Notes: a model not told the origin generated them from the sequence alone. Positions 44,059 through 54,427 are shown, numbered from the stretch's first letter. The stretch is DNA of 64,000 nucleotides from G020354785 sp964521285 (GCA_964521285.1 CAZFQS010000014.1:1-64000), one strand, 5' to 3'. Numbers and translations: made by a program.

Positions 44059-45492
44059 ATGGAAAGGCATGATCGTTCAAAAACAAAAATAATTGCAACT
44101 ATAGGGCCCGGATCGTCTTCAAAAGACGTTCTCAGAAAATTGTTTATGGAAGGCATTGATTGCTGCAGGTTGAATTTAGCTCATGGTACATATCAGGAAC
44201 ATTTGAAAGTTATTAATAATATTCATGAATTAAACGATGAATTATCCAGTAATGTCGCCCTTTTAGCTGATTTGCAGGGACCAAAATTAAGGATAGGTGA
44301 AGTATTAAATAACTTGATTGAATTAAAGGAGAATAAAGAGGTAACTTTCATTACCGAAGAATGTGTTGGTAACCAGGAGAAACTGTTTATAAATTACAGG
44401 GAATTTCCCAAAGATGTTGGACCTGGTGAAACAATTCTTATAGATGATGGTAAAATTAAATTAAGAGTAACTGAAACAAACGGAAAAGATAAGGTTAAAG
44501 CTAAAATCATACATGGAGGTATTTTATCATCAAAGAAGGGTGTTAACCTGCCGGATACAAGTATTTCGCTCCCCAGTTTAACAAAGAAAGATATTGAAGA
44601 TGTAAATTTTATTTTAAACCATGAAGTAGACTGGATTGGTCTTTCTTTTGTAAGATCAGCAAAGGATATTGTTGATTTGAAAGAGATAATAAAGAAAAAG
44701 AAAAAATATGTAAAGGTTATAGCTAAAATTGAAAAGCCAGAAGCACTGAACGAAATTGATAATATTATTGATGTTGCAGATGGAATTATGGTAGCAAGGG
44801 GAGATCTGGGTGTTGAAATACCATTTGACCGTGTTCCCTTTATCCAGAAACAAATAGTCAATAAGTGTATTAATAACTCAAAACCTGTTATTATAGCAAC
44901 ACAGATGCTTGAAAGTATGATATCTAATTTCAGGCCGACCAGGGCTGAAGCAAATGATGTTGCTAATGCAGTTTTTGATGGAGCTGACACCCTTATGCTC
45001 AGTGGAGAGACTTCAATAGGCAAATATCCTGTGGAAGCAATAAAAGCTATGCAGAGAGTTATCGATTATGTTGAAGGAACAGAATTTGTTTTAAATCACG
45101 AACATATACCTGATTGCAAATCAATATCATACCTGCCCGATTCTATTTGTTATAATGCATGTAAAATGGCTGATCTTACAAATGCAAAGGCAATAATTAC
45201 TTTTACTCATTCAGGTGCAACTGCCTTTAAAATATCAAGCCACAGACCCAAAGCCGATATTTTTGTATTCACATCAAATGAACAACTGATTAAGAAATTG
45301 TACCTGGTTTGGGGAGTGAGGGCATTTTATCTAAAACATGAAAACCATGTTAATGATGCTATTGATAATACTATTGAAATTCTCAAGAGTAAAGGATATA
45401 TTAAGGGTGACGATGTTGTTGTACATGTAGGCAGTATTCCCATAAAAAAGCGGGGGCAGACAAATATGATGAAGATCAGCTATGTTAAATAA
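44059..45492 (+). CDS. pyk: Pyruvate kinase
   Basis: It makes pyruvate and ATP from phosphoenolpyruvate and ADP, the last glycolytic step. The signature IDVADGIMVARGDLGVEIP, whose core is MVARGDLGVEIP, and the adjacent IAKIEKPEAL carry the catalytic Lys and metal ligands. DTLMLSGETSIGKYPVEA is also conserved. Length 477 is normal, with a C-terminal regulatory domain. An alcohol dehydrogenase gene follows after 26 bp. Confidence 0.96.
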   Translation: MERHDRSKTKIIATIGPGSSSKDVLRKLFMEGIDCCRLNLAHGTYQEHLKVINNIHELNDELSSNVALLADLQGPKLRIGEVLNNLIELKENKEVTFITEECVGNQEKLFINYREFPKDVGPGETILIDDGKIKLRVTETNGKDKVKAKIIHGGILSSKKGVNLPDTSISLPSLTKKDIEDVNFILNHEVDWIGLSFVRSAKDIVDLKEIIKKKKKYVKVIAKIEKPEALNEIDNIIDVADGIMVARGDLGVEIPFDRVPFIQKQIVNKCINNSKPVIIATQMLESMISNFRPTRAEANDVANAVFDGADTLMLSGETSIGKYPVEAIKAMQRVIDYVEGTEFVLNHEHIPDCKSISYLPDSICYNACKMADLTNAKAIITFTHSGATAFKISSHRPKADIFVFTSNEQLIKKLYLVWGVRAFYLKHENHVNDAIDNTIEILKSKGYIKGDDVVVHVGSIPIKKRGQTNMMKISYVK

Positions 45493-45518
45493 ATACTCAC
45501 AATAAAATAAACAGCGTC

Positions 45519-46544
45519 ATGAAAGCAATGCTTTTAAATCAAATATATGATTTAACAAAAAATAGTCAGCCCCTGGAACTTGCTGATATCGCTAAACCAG
45601 AAGTTAGTAAAGGTGAAGTCTTAATCAAAGTAAATGTCTGTGGAGTATGCCATACAGAAATAGATGAGATTGAAGGCAGAACACCCCCTGCTAAATTTCC
45701 AATAATTTTGGGGCACCAGGTTGTTGGAATTATTGAGGACATGGATAAAGAAGATGAAAATGTAAATGTTGGGGATAGGGTGGGAGTAGCATGGATTTAT
45801 TCCTCGTGCGGGAAGTGCAGACATTGTCTGTCGGGAAAAGAAAACCTATGCCCTGTTTTTATGGCAACGGGCAGGGATGTAAATGGCGGTTATGCGGAAT
45901 ACATGCTTGCTAAAAAAGAATTTATATATAAAATTCCAGAAGTATTTACCGATACTGAGGCAGCACCATTATTATGTGCAGGTGCAATAGGTTATCGTTC
46001 ATTAAAACTTACAGGATTGAAGAACGGATTGTCTTTAGGTCTGACTGGCTTTGGAGCATCTGCTCATCTGGTGTTAAAAATGGTAAGGCATAGTTATCCG
46101 GATACGGAAATATTTGTTTTTGCCAGGAGTGAAAAAGAAAGAAATTTTGCCAGGCAGCTGGGTGCTGTGTGGACTGGAGATACAGCAGACAGATCACCTG
46201 TCAGGCTGGATTGTATAATAGATACAACACCTGTATGGAAACCTGTAATTGAAGCTCTTAATAATCTTACTCCCGGAGGAAGGTTAGTGATAAATGCTAT
46301 AAGAAAAGAAAACATTGATAAAGATTACCTCCAGAAGGTAAATTATTCTGAACATTTATGGATGGAAAAAGAAATCAAAAGTGTGGCAAATGTTGAGCGT
46401 AGCGATGTAAAAGAATTTTTAAGGATTGCTTCTGAAATACCTGTAAAACCTGAAATTCAGGAATATTCTCTTGAAGAAGCCAATAAAGCCCTTATAGAGA
46501 TTAAGCAAAGAAAGATTAAAGGTGCTAAGGTATTAGTGTTGTAA
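45519..46544 (+). CDS. Zinc-dependent alcohol dehydrogenase
   Basis: A medium-chain dehydrogenase (341 residues). The catalytic zinc ligands are in CGVCHTEID and GHQVVG, and the structural zinc site has four cysteines in SCGKCRHCLSGKENLC. The NAD(P) domain begins with LSLGLTGFGASAHLVLK. It resembles the AdhP/AdhA type that reduces aldehydes to alcohols. Being co-directional and close to pyk, it may help to recycle NADH during sugar fermentation. Confidence 0.9.
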   Translation: MKAMLLNQIYDLTKNSQPLELADIAKPEVSKGEVLIKVNVCGVCHTEIDEIEGRTPPAKFPIILGHQVVGIIEDMDKEDENVNVGDRVGVAWIYSSCGKCRHCLSGKENLCPVFMATGRDVNGGYAEYMLAKKEFIYKIPEVFTDTEAAPLLCAGAIGYRSLKLTGLKNGLSLGLTGFGASAHLVLKMVRHSYPDTEIFVFARSEKERNFARQLGAVWTGDTADRSPVRLDCIIDTTPVWKPVIEALNNLTPGGRLVINAIRKENIDKDYLQKVNYSEHLWMEKEIKSVANVERSDVKEFLRIASEIPVKPEIQEYSLEEANKALIEIKQRKIKGAKVLVL

Positions 46545-46545
46545 T

Positions 46546-46577
46546 ATTGCTCTATTACTCTATTGTTCTATTGCTAA
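46546..46577. repeat. Four 8-bp units of the ATTGCTCT repeat
   Basis: The four units ATTGCTCT, ATTACTCT, ATTGTTCT and ATTGCTAA begin one base after the alcohol dehydrogenase stop codon. A second low-complexity stretch of ATAAACAAATAAT-type units follows at about 46580-46622. Confidence 0.8.
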
Positions 46578-46684
46578 ATAATTAAATAAACAAATAATCA
46601 GATAAACAAATAATTAAATAGATTCATTTGTATATTCATATTATTTCGTAACTTAAAAATAAAGTTTGCTTGACTAGACAGATA

Positions 46685-49144
46685 ATGGATAATACTAAAA
46701 AATTATCATATAATAAACTGAAGGATAGAGTCTTAAAGCTTGAAAAAGAGTTAAATGAAATAAAAAAAGCCCAGAATAACTTATCATATTCTCAATTAAT
46801 AAATGAGCTTTATGAACTGCGAAGGAAGAATAAAGAATTATCAGAATTTGAAAATAAATTATTAAATGACACTAAGGTTACACGTAAAATAAAGAAAGGC
46901 ATAAATAAAGAGAATTTCAAAGTTTTTGATGACTTCTATTCAGGTATATATATTCTTCACCCGGAGAAAAATAATGATACCAGTGATTTACGGTTAGTGT
47001 ATGGAAATTCTGAATCTGAAAAACTCCTGGGCTTAAATGTGGATGATATAAAAGGTAAGACAATTAATGCAATTTTTCCTGAATTTCAGAAAGAAGGAAT
47101 TCCCCAATTATTATCTGAAGTCTTAACCTTAAAGAAACCTAAAAAGATAAAAGAAATCTCTTATAAACTTAAAAAAATTGAACCAGCAATCATATCAATT
47201 AAAGCTTTTCCTTTATACGAAAATTATATCGGAGTATCATTTGAGAATATTACAAAAACAAGGAGACTCCAAAAAGCATTAAAAGAAAGTGAGGTTCGCT
47301 TTAGATCTATATTAAACAATTCCAATTCTGTAATTTATTTAAAAGATTTATCCGGAAGATATTTATTAATTAATAAAAAATTTGAAGAAATATTACATTT
47401 GGATAGTATGGAAATTATCGGGAAATCAGATTATGATATATTCCCGGAGGAATATGCCAGGGAAATTGTTAAGAATGATTTGGAAGTAATTAATAATCAG
47501 AATACAATAATTGTTGAAGAAGTCTTTCCCCTTGATGATGAACCACGTACTTTCCTGTCAAGCAAATTTCCAATTTTTGGGGATGATAATAATATTTACG
47601 CAATTTGTGGCATATCAACTGATATTACTGATCGAAAAAAGGCTGAAGAAGAGCTAAATAAAATATTTACTTTATCTGAAGACTTAATTTGCATCGTAAC
47701 ATTGCAAGGAAAAATTTTAAAAGTTAATCCGGCATTTGAAAGAGCGCTTGGATATAAACAGGAGGAATTTTTAGAAAAGTCACTTTTCGATTTTATGTAT
47801 CCTGCTGATATAGAGAGTACTGTTAATATTGTAAAAGAGAAGCTGAAAAATAATGAACCTACTATCAACCTTGAGAACCGTTATCTATGTAAGGATGGTT
47901 CTTATAAATGGTTTTCATGGATTTCCCAGCCACTTTATGATAAAGGTATAGCATTCTCAATTGCAAGAGATATCACTTCCAGTAAATTCTATGAAAAGGA
48001 ATTGATAAAGGCCAAAGAGAAAGCTGAAGAAGGTGATCGGCTGAAATCAGCATTCTTATCAAATATGAGTCATGAAATAAGAACTCCTATGAACGGTATA
48101 CTTGGCTTTTCAAAAATGCTGGAAGCGAATTTACTGGTAGACAAAAGAAAACAATATATTAATTATATACATTCCAGTGTAAACCAGTTACTGACAATTA
48201 TCAATGACATTATTGATTTCTCAAAAATTGAGGCCAGTCAACTGAGATTAAATATAAATGATTTCGATCTGAATGAATTAATTGATGATTTATATAATCA
48301 ATATGAATCTGAACGTTTAGCTCAGGGAAAAAATAATCTGGCCCTCAGCTTTTCTAAAGGGCTTAATGATCCTGAATGTTATATTGAAGGTGATGATGTA
48401 AGAATCAAACAGGTTTTATCTAACCTTTTAAGTAATGCAATTAAATTTACACATAAGGGCGCAGTTGAGTTTGGATATAAACTCGTAAATAATGACAGAT
48501 TGAATATTTACGTAAAAGATACAGGTGTAGGTATATCAGAAGGTAAACAAAATATAGTTTTTGAAAAATTCAGGCAGGAGGATGAATCATTTACAAGGCA
48601 ATATGGAGGAACCGGACTTGGCCTGGCAATATCAAAAGGACTTGTGGCGCTTATGGGCGGTGAAATAGGGGTTAAGTCAGAAAAGAATAAGGGATCTTTA
48701 TTTTATTTTACTATACCTTATAAACAAGCCGGGCTAATTAGTAAAGAGGTAAAAATAATTGATTCTGATGAAGAATATGATTGGAGTGATAAGACAATTC
48801 TTATTATTGAAGATGATCTGATGGGTTATGAATTTCTCAAGGAGATAATGGAGCCAACGAAAGTGAAAATATTGATTGCAGAGAATGGGCTGAAAGCTAT
48901 TGACTTAATTAAAAGCAATCCGGACATAGATTTAGTTTTAATGGATCTGCGAATACCAAAAATGGACGGGTATACTGCCACTACTGAAATAAAAAAAATA
49001 TGCCCTGAACTTCCGGTAATTGCTCAAACAGCTAATGCACTTCCGGAAGACAGAATAAGGGCTGAGGAGGCAGGTTGCGATGATTTTATTACTAAGCCGA
49101 TAAACAGAAGAGAATTCCTGTTAACAGTCAATAAATATATTTAG
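46685..49144 (+). CDS. PAS-containing hybrid histidine kinase with receiver
   Basis: A cytoplasmic sensor kinase of about 819 residues without membrane segments. A coiled-coil N-terminus (1-70) precedes three PAS domains (about 80-200, 205-325 and 330-440). Then come HisKA with phosphorylatable His463 in NMSHEIRTPMNG, the ATPase domain (FEKFRQED and GGTGLGLAI) and a C-terminal receiver with Asp754 in VLMDLRIP. I use ATG 46685; a TTG five codons earlier is an alternative. The receiver resembles the lone receiver at 27645. The signal is unknown; PAS domains suggest redox, oxygen or a small ligand. Confidence 0.92.
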   Translation: MDNTKKLSYNKLKDRVLKLEKELNEIKKAQNNLSYSQLINELYELRRKNKELSEFENKLLNDTKVTRKIKKGINKENFKVFDDFYSGIYILHPEKNNDTSDLRLVYGNSESEKLLGLNVDDIKGKTINAIFPEFQKEGIPQLLSEVLTLKKPKKIKEISYKLKKIEPAIISIKAFPLYENYIGVSFENITKTRRLQKALKESEVRFRSILNNSNSVIYLKDLSGRYLLINKKFEEILHLDSMEIIGKSDYDIFPEEYAREIVKNDLEVINNQNTIIVEEVFPLDDEPRTFLSSKFPIFGDDNNIYAICGISTDITDRKKAEEELNKIFTLSEDLICIVTLQGKILKVNPAFERALGYKQEEFLEKSLFDFMYPADIESTVNIVKEKLKNNEPTINLENRYLCKDGSYKWFSWISQPLYDKGIAFSIARDITSSKFYEKELIKAKEKAEEGDRLKSAFLSNMSHEIRTPMNGILGFSKMLEANLLVDKRKQYINYIHSSVNQLLTIINDIIDFSKIEASQLRLNINDFDLNELIDDLYNQYESERLAQGKNNLALSFSKGLNDPECYIEGDDVRIKQVLSNLLSNAIKFTHKGAVEFGYKLVNNDRLNIYVKDTGVGISEGKQNIVFEKFRQEDESFTRQYGGTGLGLAISKGLVALMGGEIGVKSEKNKGSLFYFTIPYKQAGLISKEVKIIDSDEEYDWSDKTILIIEDDLMGYEFLKEIMEPTKVKILIAENGLKAIDLIKSNPDIDLVLMDLRIPKMDGYTATTEIKKICPELPVIAQTANALPEDRIRAEEAGCDDFITKPINRREFLLTVNKYI

Positions 49145-49180
49145 AATGCTGATTTTTATTAGCAGTGATAAACAGAATTA

Positions 49181-49792
49181 CTATTTTATATAGAAATCCA
49201 GTAGTATCATACCCTCGATAGATGCTGTAAGATGATCCCCAATCTTAACAGGCCCCACTCCGGAGGGTGTGCCGGTGAAAATAAGGTCGCCAATTTTCAA
49301 TGTTATAAACCTTGAAATGTATGCAATTAATTTGTCAAAAGAGAAAATTAAATCTTTTGTATTTCCTTTCTGAACAGTTTTGTTATTAATATTTAACTGA
49401 AAATTTATTGAGTTTATATCAGCTAACTGATTTTTCCTGAGAAATTTTCCCAGGGGAGCAGCACCATCAAATGCTTTTGATATTTCCCATGGATTGCCCT
49501 GTTCAATAGATTTACGCTGTAAATCCCGGGCTGTAAAATCAATTCCTATACCTATTTCGTTATAATAACGATGGGCATACTTCTCATTAATGTTTTTACC
49601 CAGCCGGCATATTTTTAAGACAATTTCAACTTCATGATGTATTTCTTCAGAAAAGTCAGGAAGAAAAAAAGGCTTATTATTATTGATAATTGCTGAATCG
49701 GGTTTCATAAAAAATATTGGCTCTTCGGGAACAGGATGATTTAACTCTTTTGCATGATCTTCGTAATTTCTGCCAATACAGATTATTTTCAT
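49181..49792 (-). CDS. Fumarylacetoacetate hydrolase-family protein
   Basis: A 203-residue FAH-fold protein of the short acylpyruvase/oxaloacetate decarboxylase (FAHD1) kind. ICIGRNYEDHAKELNHP is the N-terminal signature, and HHEVEIVLKI supplies the metal-binding Glu residues. LIFTGTPSGVGPVKIGD is the C-terminal block. The physiological substrate is not determined. It overlaps the exonuclease gene by 4 bp. Confidence 0.9.
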   Translation of the reverse strand: MKIICIGRNYEDHAKELNHPVPEEPIFFMKPDSAIINNNKPFFLPDFSEEIHHEVEIVLKICRLGKNINEKYAHRYYNEIGIGIDFTARDLQRKSIEQGNPWEISKAFDGAAPLGKFLRKNQLADINSINFQLNINNKTVQKGNTKDLIFSFDKLIAYISRFITLKIGDLIFTGTPSGVGPVKIGDHLTASIEGMILLDFYIK

Positions 49793-50556
49793 TTAAAAGC
49801 TCCTCTTAATTTTATAGATGTAAGGACATTTTTCGTATACAAAGGAAAATCATTATTAATCACCCATCCGTAATAAGCAGGGTCTTTCTTAAATACATCT
49901 TCTACCCTCTGACCTTTATATTTGCCGAAATTAAATGTTTCTTCTCCCTTTTCATTATAGACTATCCTTCCGGCAAAATCAGCATTTTTGTTGTGGCTTG
50001 AATAAGCTGCGAGATTATCAATATCATTGGGCAGATCATTATATTTATCAATCTGTGCTTTCAGAATTTCGTATGTAGCCCTGGTATCAGCTTCAGCACT
50101 GTGGGCTTCTTCCAGCTCTTTATTGCAATAGAATTTATATGCTGCACTTAATGTCCTCTGTTCTTTTTTATGAAATATTACCTGCACATCAATAAATTTT
50201 CTTTTCTTAAGATCAATATCAATCCCTGCGCGTAAAAATTCTTCTGCCAGGAGAGGGATATCAAATTTATTGGAATTGTAGCCTGCCAGATCACATCCTT
50301 CGATGGCTTTTGCCAGTGTCTTTGCTACTTCTGAGAAAGCAGGAGCATCCTTTACATCTTCATCAGTCAGTCCATGTACTTGTGATGCTTTAGCAGGTAT
50401 AGGAATTGTAGGATTAACTTTTATTGTTTTTGACTCTTCATCACCGTTGGGATATATCTTTAAGTAGGAGATTTCTACTATCCTGTCACTGGAGATATTT
50501 ATTCCAGTAGTCTCTAAATCAAAGAATATTAAAGGATTTCTTAATTTAAGTTCCAT
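49789..50556 (-). CDS. DEDDh 3'-5' exonuclease (DnaQ/ExoX-like)
   Basis: A 255-residue exonuclease. The metal-binding D and E are in FFDLETTGINISS (Exo I), with further aspartates in YNSNKFDIPLL (Exo II) and HSAEADTRATYE (Exo III). The C-terminal 50 residues (FGKYKGQRVEDV, DPAYYGWVI) form the small domain found in ExoX-like proteins. Adjacency to dnaN suggests a DNA repair or proofreading role. Confidence 0.9.
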   Translation of the reverse strand: MELKLRNPLIFFDLETTGINISSDRIVEISYLKIYPNGDEESKTIKVNPTIPIPAKASQVHGLTDEDVKDAPAFSEVAKTLAKAIEGCDLAGYNSNKFDIPLLAEEFLRAGIDIDLKKRKFIDVQVIFHKKEQRTLSAAYKFYCNKELEEAHSAEADTRATYEILKAQIDKYNDLPNDIDNLAAYSSHNKNADFAGRIVYNEKGEETFNFGKYKGQRVEDVFKKDPAYYGWVINNDFPLYTKNVLTSIKLRGAFK

Positions 50557-50611
50557 ATAATAACATTAAAAGAAGTAAATAGAATTACTTATAAGAAGTC
50601 CTTATTAATTA

Positions 50612-51745
50612 TTAAGCATTTATCATCATCGGCATAAGAAGCATCAGTACATCTTCATCATCATTTTCTTTTTGCAAAGGAAGGAACAATCCTGCTCTTG
50701 ATGGATCAGAAAGTTCGATAACAATGTCAGAGGATTTTAAATTTGATAGTATTTCAATCAGGAAAACTGATTTGAAACCGATTTCCATATCATCTCCTTC
50801 ATACTGACAGGATAATCTTTCATAAGCTGAAATAGAAAAGTCAATATCTTGTGCTGAAACAGTTATTTGATTTCCGCTTAATTTTAGTTTAACTAAATTA
50901 CTTGCCTGATTTGAGAATACCGATACCCTTTTAATCGTATTCAAAAAGTTAAGCCTGTCTATTATCAATTTGTTTGTATTATCTGTAGGAATCACTGAAT
51001 TATAGCTTGGGTAATTTCCTTCGACAAGCCTGCAAACCAACTTATACTTTGCCAGAGAAAAGAATGCATTCTTATCATCAAACTCTATTGTCACTTGTTT
51101 TTCCTTGTCTTTTGTAATAATATTCTTTAGCAAGCTGGCAGGCTTTTTTGGAAGTATAAATGATGAGTTTATTTCAGTTTTAGCGTCGTCTCTCTTATAA
51201 CGTACCAGTTTATGGGCATCTGACGCGACGAAAATCAAATTATCCGGAGCTAATTCAAAGAAAATACCGTTCATTACAGGGCGCAACTCATCGTCAGCAG
51301 TAGCAAAGAATGTATTATTCAATCCGGTTGCCAACATCTCATAATTTACCTGAAAACTTGACTTTTTATCTTCTTTAATTGGAGGAATTTGAGGGAAATC
51401 AGATCCTTTCTGACCAACGCTGGTAAACTGGCCGTTTTCAGTATTTATAACGATCGAAAGTGTTTCGAGATTTATATCAAATGTAAGAGGTTGCTCAGGA
51501 AATTCTTTAAGTGAATCAATAAGTAAACGGGCAGGTATTGCAATATTACCGGAGGCATCAGCATTTTCTAATGTCATTGTTGTAATCATTGTAGTTTCCA
51601 GATCAGATGCTGTTATTTTTAACTCCTTACCCTTTAGATCAAAAAGAAAATTATCAAGTATGGGTAATGTGTTTTTGGGATTTATTACTCTGTTTACTGA
51701 TTGTAAATGATTTAAAAGATCAACACTTGATACTACAAATTTCAT
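50612..51745 (-). CDS. dnaN: DNA polymerase III sliding clamp (beta subunit)
   Basis: The processivity clamp of replication (377 residues, three clamp domains). The N-terminal domain MKFVVSSVDLLNHLQSVNRV and NTLPILDNFLFDL, the central TADDELRPVMNGIFFEL and the C-terminal end LMLLMPMMINA are typical. In Bacteroidales it commonly lies next to gldG, as here (160 bp away). Confidence 0.95.
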   Translation of the reverse strand: MKFVVSSVDLLNHLQSVNRVINPKNTLPILDNFLFDLKGKELKITASDLETTMITTMTLENADASGNIAIPARLLIDSLKEFPEQPLTFDINLETLSIVINTENGQFTSVGQKGSDFPQIPPIKEDKKSSFQVNYEMLATGLNNTFFATADDELRPVMNGIFFELAPDNLIFVASDAHKLVRYKRDDAKTEINSSFILPKKPASLLKNIITKDKEKQVTIEFDDKNAFFSLAKYKLVCRLVEGNYPSYNSVIPTDNTNKLIIDRLNFLNTIKRVSVFSNQASNLVKLKLSGNQITVSAQDIDFSISAYERLSCQYEGDDMEIGFKSVFLIEILSNLKSSDIVIELSDPSRAGLFLPLQKENDDEDVLMLLMPMMINA

Positions 51746-51904
51746 TTATTAAAAGTTTAAGTATTATATCACAAATAATTGATTTTTTACCTTCTTTATT
51801 AGTCTATCAATATTACAAAAAAAATATTATTTCTAAACCTGAAGATAATTATTTTTTCATAAAATAGTCAACATACTTAAGCAGAGGGATACAAAATCTT
51901 AATC

Positions 51905-53680
51905 TCAGGACTTTACTGTAATTTGTGAAGCATATTTTACTTTTCTTAAATAATTGTATATAATGCCGAAGATTATTATAATAATTGCAGGTAACAAAAT
52001 ATTTATTAATTGCCATTTTAATTTTTTCTTCCTGTTTCCGGTAATTTCACGGTCAAGCAGCCTTAATTTATATTCCCTGTCAAGTAATTCAGAGATCCCC
52101 TGTGTGTTTGTCAGATAGTTAATGGCATCAACAATAAATTCTTTATTATCAAAGAAAGCATGCAGCACTTCCTTTTTATAATAATTATTGATAAATTCTA
52201 TATACCGATCAGTTTTTAAGGGTAATATTTGAATTCTGCCGTCAGGCCAAATCTTATAATCATTCCTTATAACATCTCCATCAGCAACCAATATCATTTT
52301 GGTATTTACACTTTTATCTTTAAATATGATTTTTTTCTCGCCTGATACAAGATTATCCGGAACAGGCCTGTTTCTAAAATTACTTTCAAAAGTGCCTTCA
52401 AGCAAAACTGCAACAGGTCTTGCAACTGTATCAAATTCACTGGCCGGGGTACTATAGTTTATCTCACTTAAGCTGATTAAAGCCGGTAATTTAACCAGCT
52501 TATTTCTTTTTGAAGTTTTTAATAATACAGTTTTTTTTACTGATTTGCGTAATTCTAATGTGTCAATTGTATTGACAAACTGTGATCTTAGATAACCTGT
52601 ATTCTTTGTTACCGGATGGTCATGTGATGGATTTAATAAGGGAAAATACAGCCAGTCAAATGGTTCCCAGACAGGCGATTGATCAGGAGGCGCAATATTT
52701 ATTGGCAGAATGGTACAAAGTTTATCTTTAACAAGAACAGGATTAATTCTAATGCCATAACGGAATAGCTGGTCTTCAATATTTAACTGATTAATAAAGG
52801 CAAGAGTTGTACCTTTGGTCAGACTATCGGCATTTACAGACACAGCATCAATTAACCATAACACCTTCCCCCCGTTCATAATATACTGATCTATAACAAA
52901 CTTGTCAGGTTCAGAAAATTTATATTTTGGTTTGGCTATAATTACTGAACTATATTTATCAAGGATTCCGGCTTGCCCTGTTATTTTAAGGAAATCTATC
53001 TTATAACTGTTTTCGAGTTCCTGTAAAATATCTTCAAGCTCATAACCGAATAATTCACCATGGCCGATGATGAAAGCAATATTTTCAGGATTATCGTCTG
53101 ATATTTTACGAATCATGTTTATGAATTTATATTCAAGTAATTCTAATGAGCTGTTTATCTTTTCCTCCTCTGAAAGTGCAGGATCATCTTTCAGCAGGTT
53201 AACCGGCACTTCATTACCCCTGTATGATATAAGAGCACCCGGAACAATTGTAGCGAATGTAAGATCACCTTCCCTGTTTTTGTAGCTGTAATTAATAAGA
53301 TTCAGCCCTTTCTGTTTTAATTCATACAGTATTTTATTTTGTATTTCAGGGTTCTCATCTTTTAAAGGATCGATAAATGTATATTCAATATTACTATTTC
53401 CATAAACCTTAAATTCTTCAAGTTTATCCTCAATATTTCTCTTAAACTTTTTATAAGGGATACTTAATTTACCGTCAAGGTAAATTTTTATATAAACAAC
53501 ATCATTTAAAGTCTTAAGAATCTCCCTGGATACAGGAGAAACGGAAAATTTTTTCTCTTTTGTTAAGTCTATTCTGATGTTTATGTAACCTGATATGTAA
53601 TTAATTAGTAATATAATTGCCAGTAAAAGAATAAGGTGGAAAATATCGTGTTTCTTTCTTTTCTTCATTCTCATTGTCAT
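51905..53680 (-). CDS. gldG: Gliding-motility ABC transporter substrate-binding-like protein GldG
   Basis: GldG forms an ABC-type complex with GldF (permease) and GldA (ATPase) that is linked to gliding motility in Bacteroidota. This 591-residue protein has an N-terminal membrane helix (residues 13-33), a large periplasmic domain (including VSREILKTLNDVVYIKIYLDG), and a C-terminal helix (about 556-576). It is widespread also in non-gliding Bacteroidota, so it does not prove motility. gldF lies 15 bp upstream. Confidence 0.9.
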   Translation of the reverse strand: MTMRMKKRKKHDIFHLILLLAIILLINYISGYINIRIDLTKEKKFSVSPVSREILKTLNDVVYIKIYLDGKLSIPYKKFKRNIEDKLEEFKVYGNSNIEYTFIDPLKDENPEIQNKILYELKQKGLNLINYSYKNREGDLTFATIVPGALISYRGNEVPVNLLKDDPALSEEEKINSSLELLEYKFINMIRKISDDNPENIAFIIGHGELFGYELEDILQELENSYKIDFLKITGQAGILDKYSSVIIAKPKYKFSEPDKFVIDQYIMNGGKVLWLIDAVSVNADSLTKGTTLAFINQLNIEDQLFRYGIRINPVLVKDKLCTILPINIAPPDQSPVWEPFDWLYFPLLNPSHDHPVTKNTGYLRSQFVNTIDTLELRKSVKKTVLLKTSKRNKLVKLPALISLSEINYSTPASEFDTVARPVAVLLEGTFESNFRNRPVPDNLVSGEKKIIFKDKSVNTKMILVADGDVIRNDYKIWPDGRIQILPLKTDRYIEFINNYYKKEVLHAFFDNKEFIVDAINYLTNTQGISELLDREYKLRLLDREITGNRKKKLKWQLINILLPAIIIIIFGIIYNYLRKVKYASQITVKS

Positions 53681-53695
53681 AAAATTATGTAAAAG

Positions 53696-54427
53696 TTACC
53701 AGCGTCTTTTATTCAGGATTGTCCTTGTGAATAGTAAAAATATTGCGACTATTGAGATAAAGTAAATAATATCCCTAAGATATATCACTCCCCTGCTAAT
53801 TGATTTGTAATGTTCATAAATACCAAGATCCAAAATAAATGTAGCTGTTCTCCCGAATATATTCAATTGACTTACATAGTCAAATCCAATAAAAAAAAGG
53901 AAGGAAATACATACGGCAATAATAAAAGAGATAATCATATTATCTGTAATAGATGAGGAGAATATGCCAAAACCTGTGTAAGTCGCTGCCAGAAAGAATA
54001 ATCCAATAAAAGAACCCCATGTCCCGCCAGTATCAATGTTGCCCGGAGGATTACCCATAAAATATACGGTAAGAAAATAAACCAGACAGGGTATCAATGA
54101 GAATATTACCAACGTTAGTGCTGCTGAATATTTAGCCATAATAATCTGGAAATCACTCAGGGGGCGTGTTAACAAAAGGTCCAGTGTCCCGGACTTTCTT
54201 TCTTCAGCAAACATTCGCATGGTAATTGCCGGGATAAGGAATAAAAAAACCCAGGGAGAAATTATGAATAATGTATCTATTGTTGCATAACCTGCATCCA
54301 GTATATTAAGTTCTCCGGGAAAAATCCACATATAAAGGCTGTTGATTAACAGAAAAACCAGGATAACTACATAAGCGGTGAGAGTACTGAAGAATCTGCT
54401 GATTTCTTTCTTAAATAATGAAAACAT
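53696..54427 (-). CDS. gldF: Gliding-motility ABC transporter permease GldF
   Basis: A six-helix ABC-2-type permease (243 residues). FAEERKSGTLDLLLTRPLSD, near residues 72-91, is the family block. It is the first gene of the gldF-gldG-dnaN group on the minus strand. The ATPase GldA is not encoded here. Confidence 0.92.
   Translation of the reverse strand: MFSLFKKEISRFFSTLTAYVVILVFLLINSLYMWIFPGELNILDAGYATIDTLFIISPWVFLFLIPAITMRMFAEERKSGTLDLLLTRPLSDFQIIMAKYSAALTLVIFSLIPCLVYFLTVYFMGNPPGNIDTGGTWGSFIGLFFLAATYTGFGIFSSSITDNMIISFIIAVCISFLFFIGFDYVSQLNIFGRTATFILDLGIYEHYKSISRGVIYLRDIIYFISIVAIFLLFTRTILNKRRW

Noticed and set aside
44394..45023. Minus-strand ORF of 209 codons inside pyruvate kinase
   Set aside because: It is antisense to a well-conserved gene and shows no family features.
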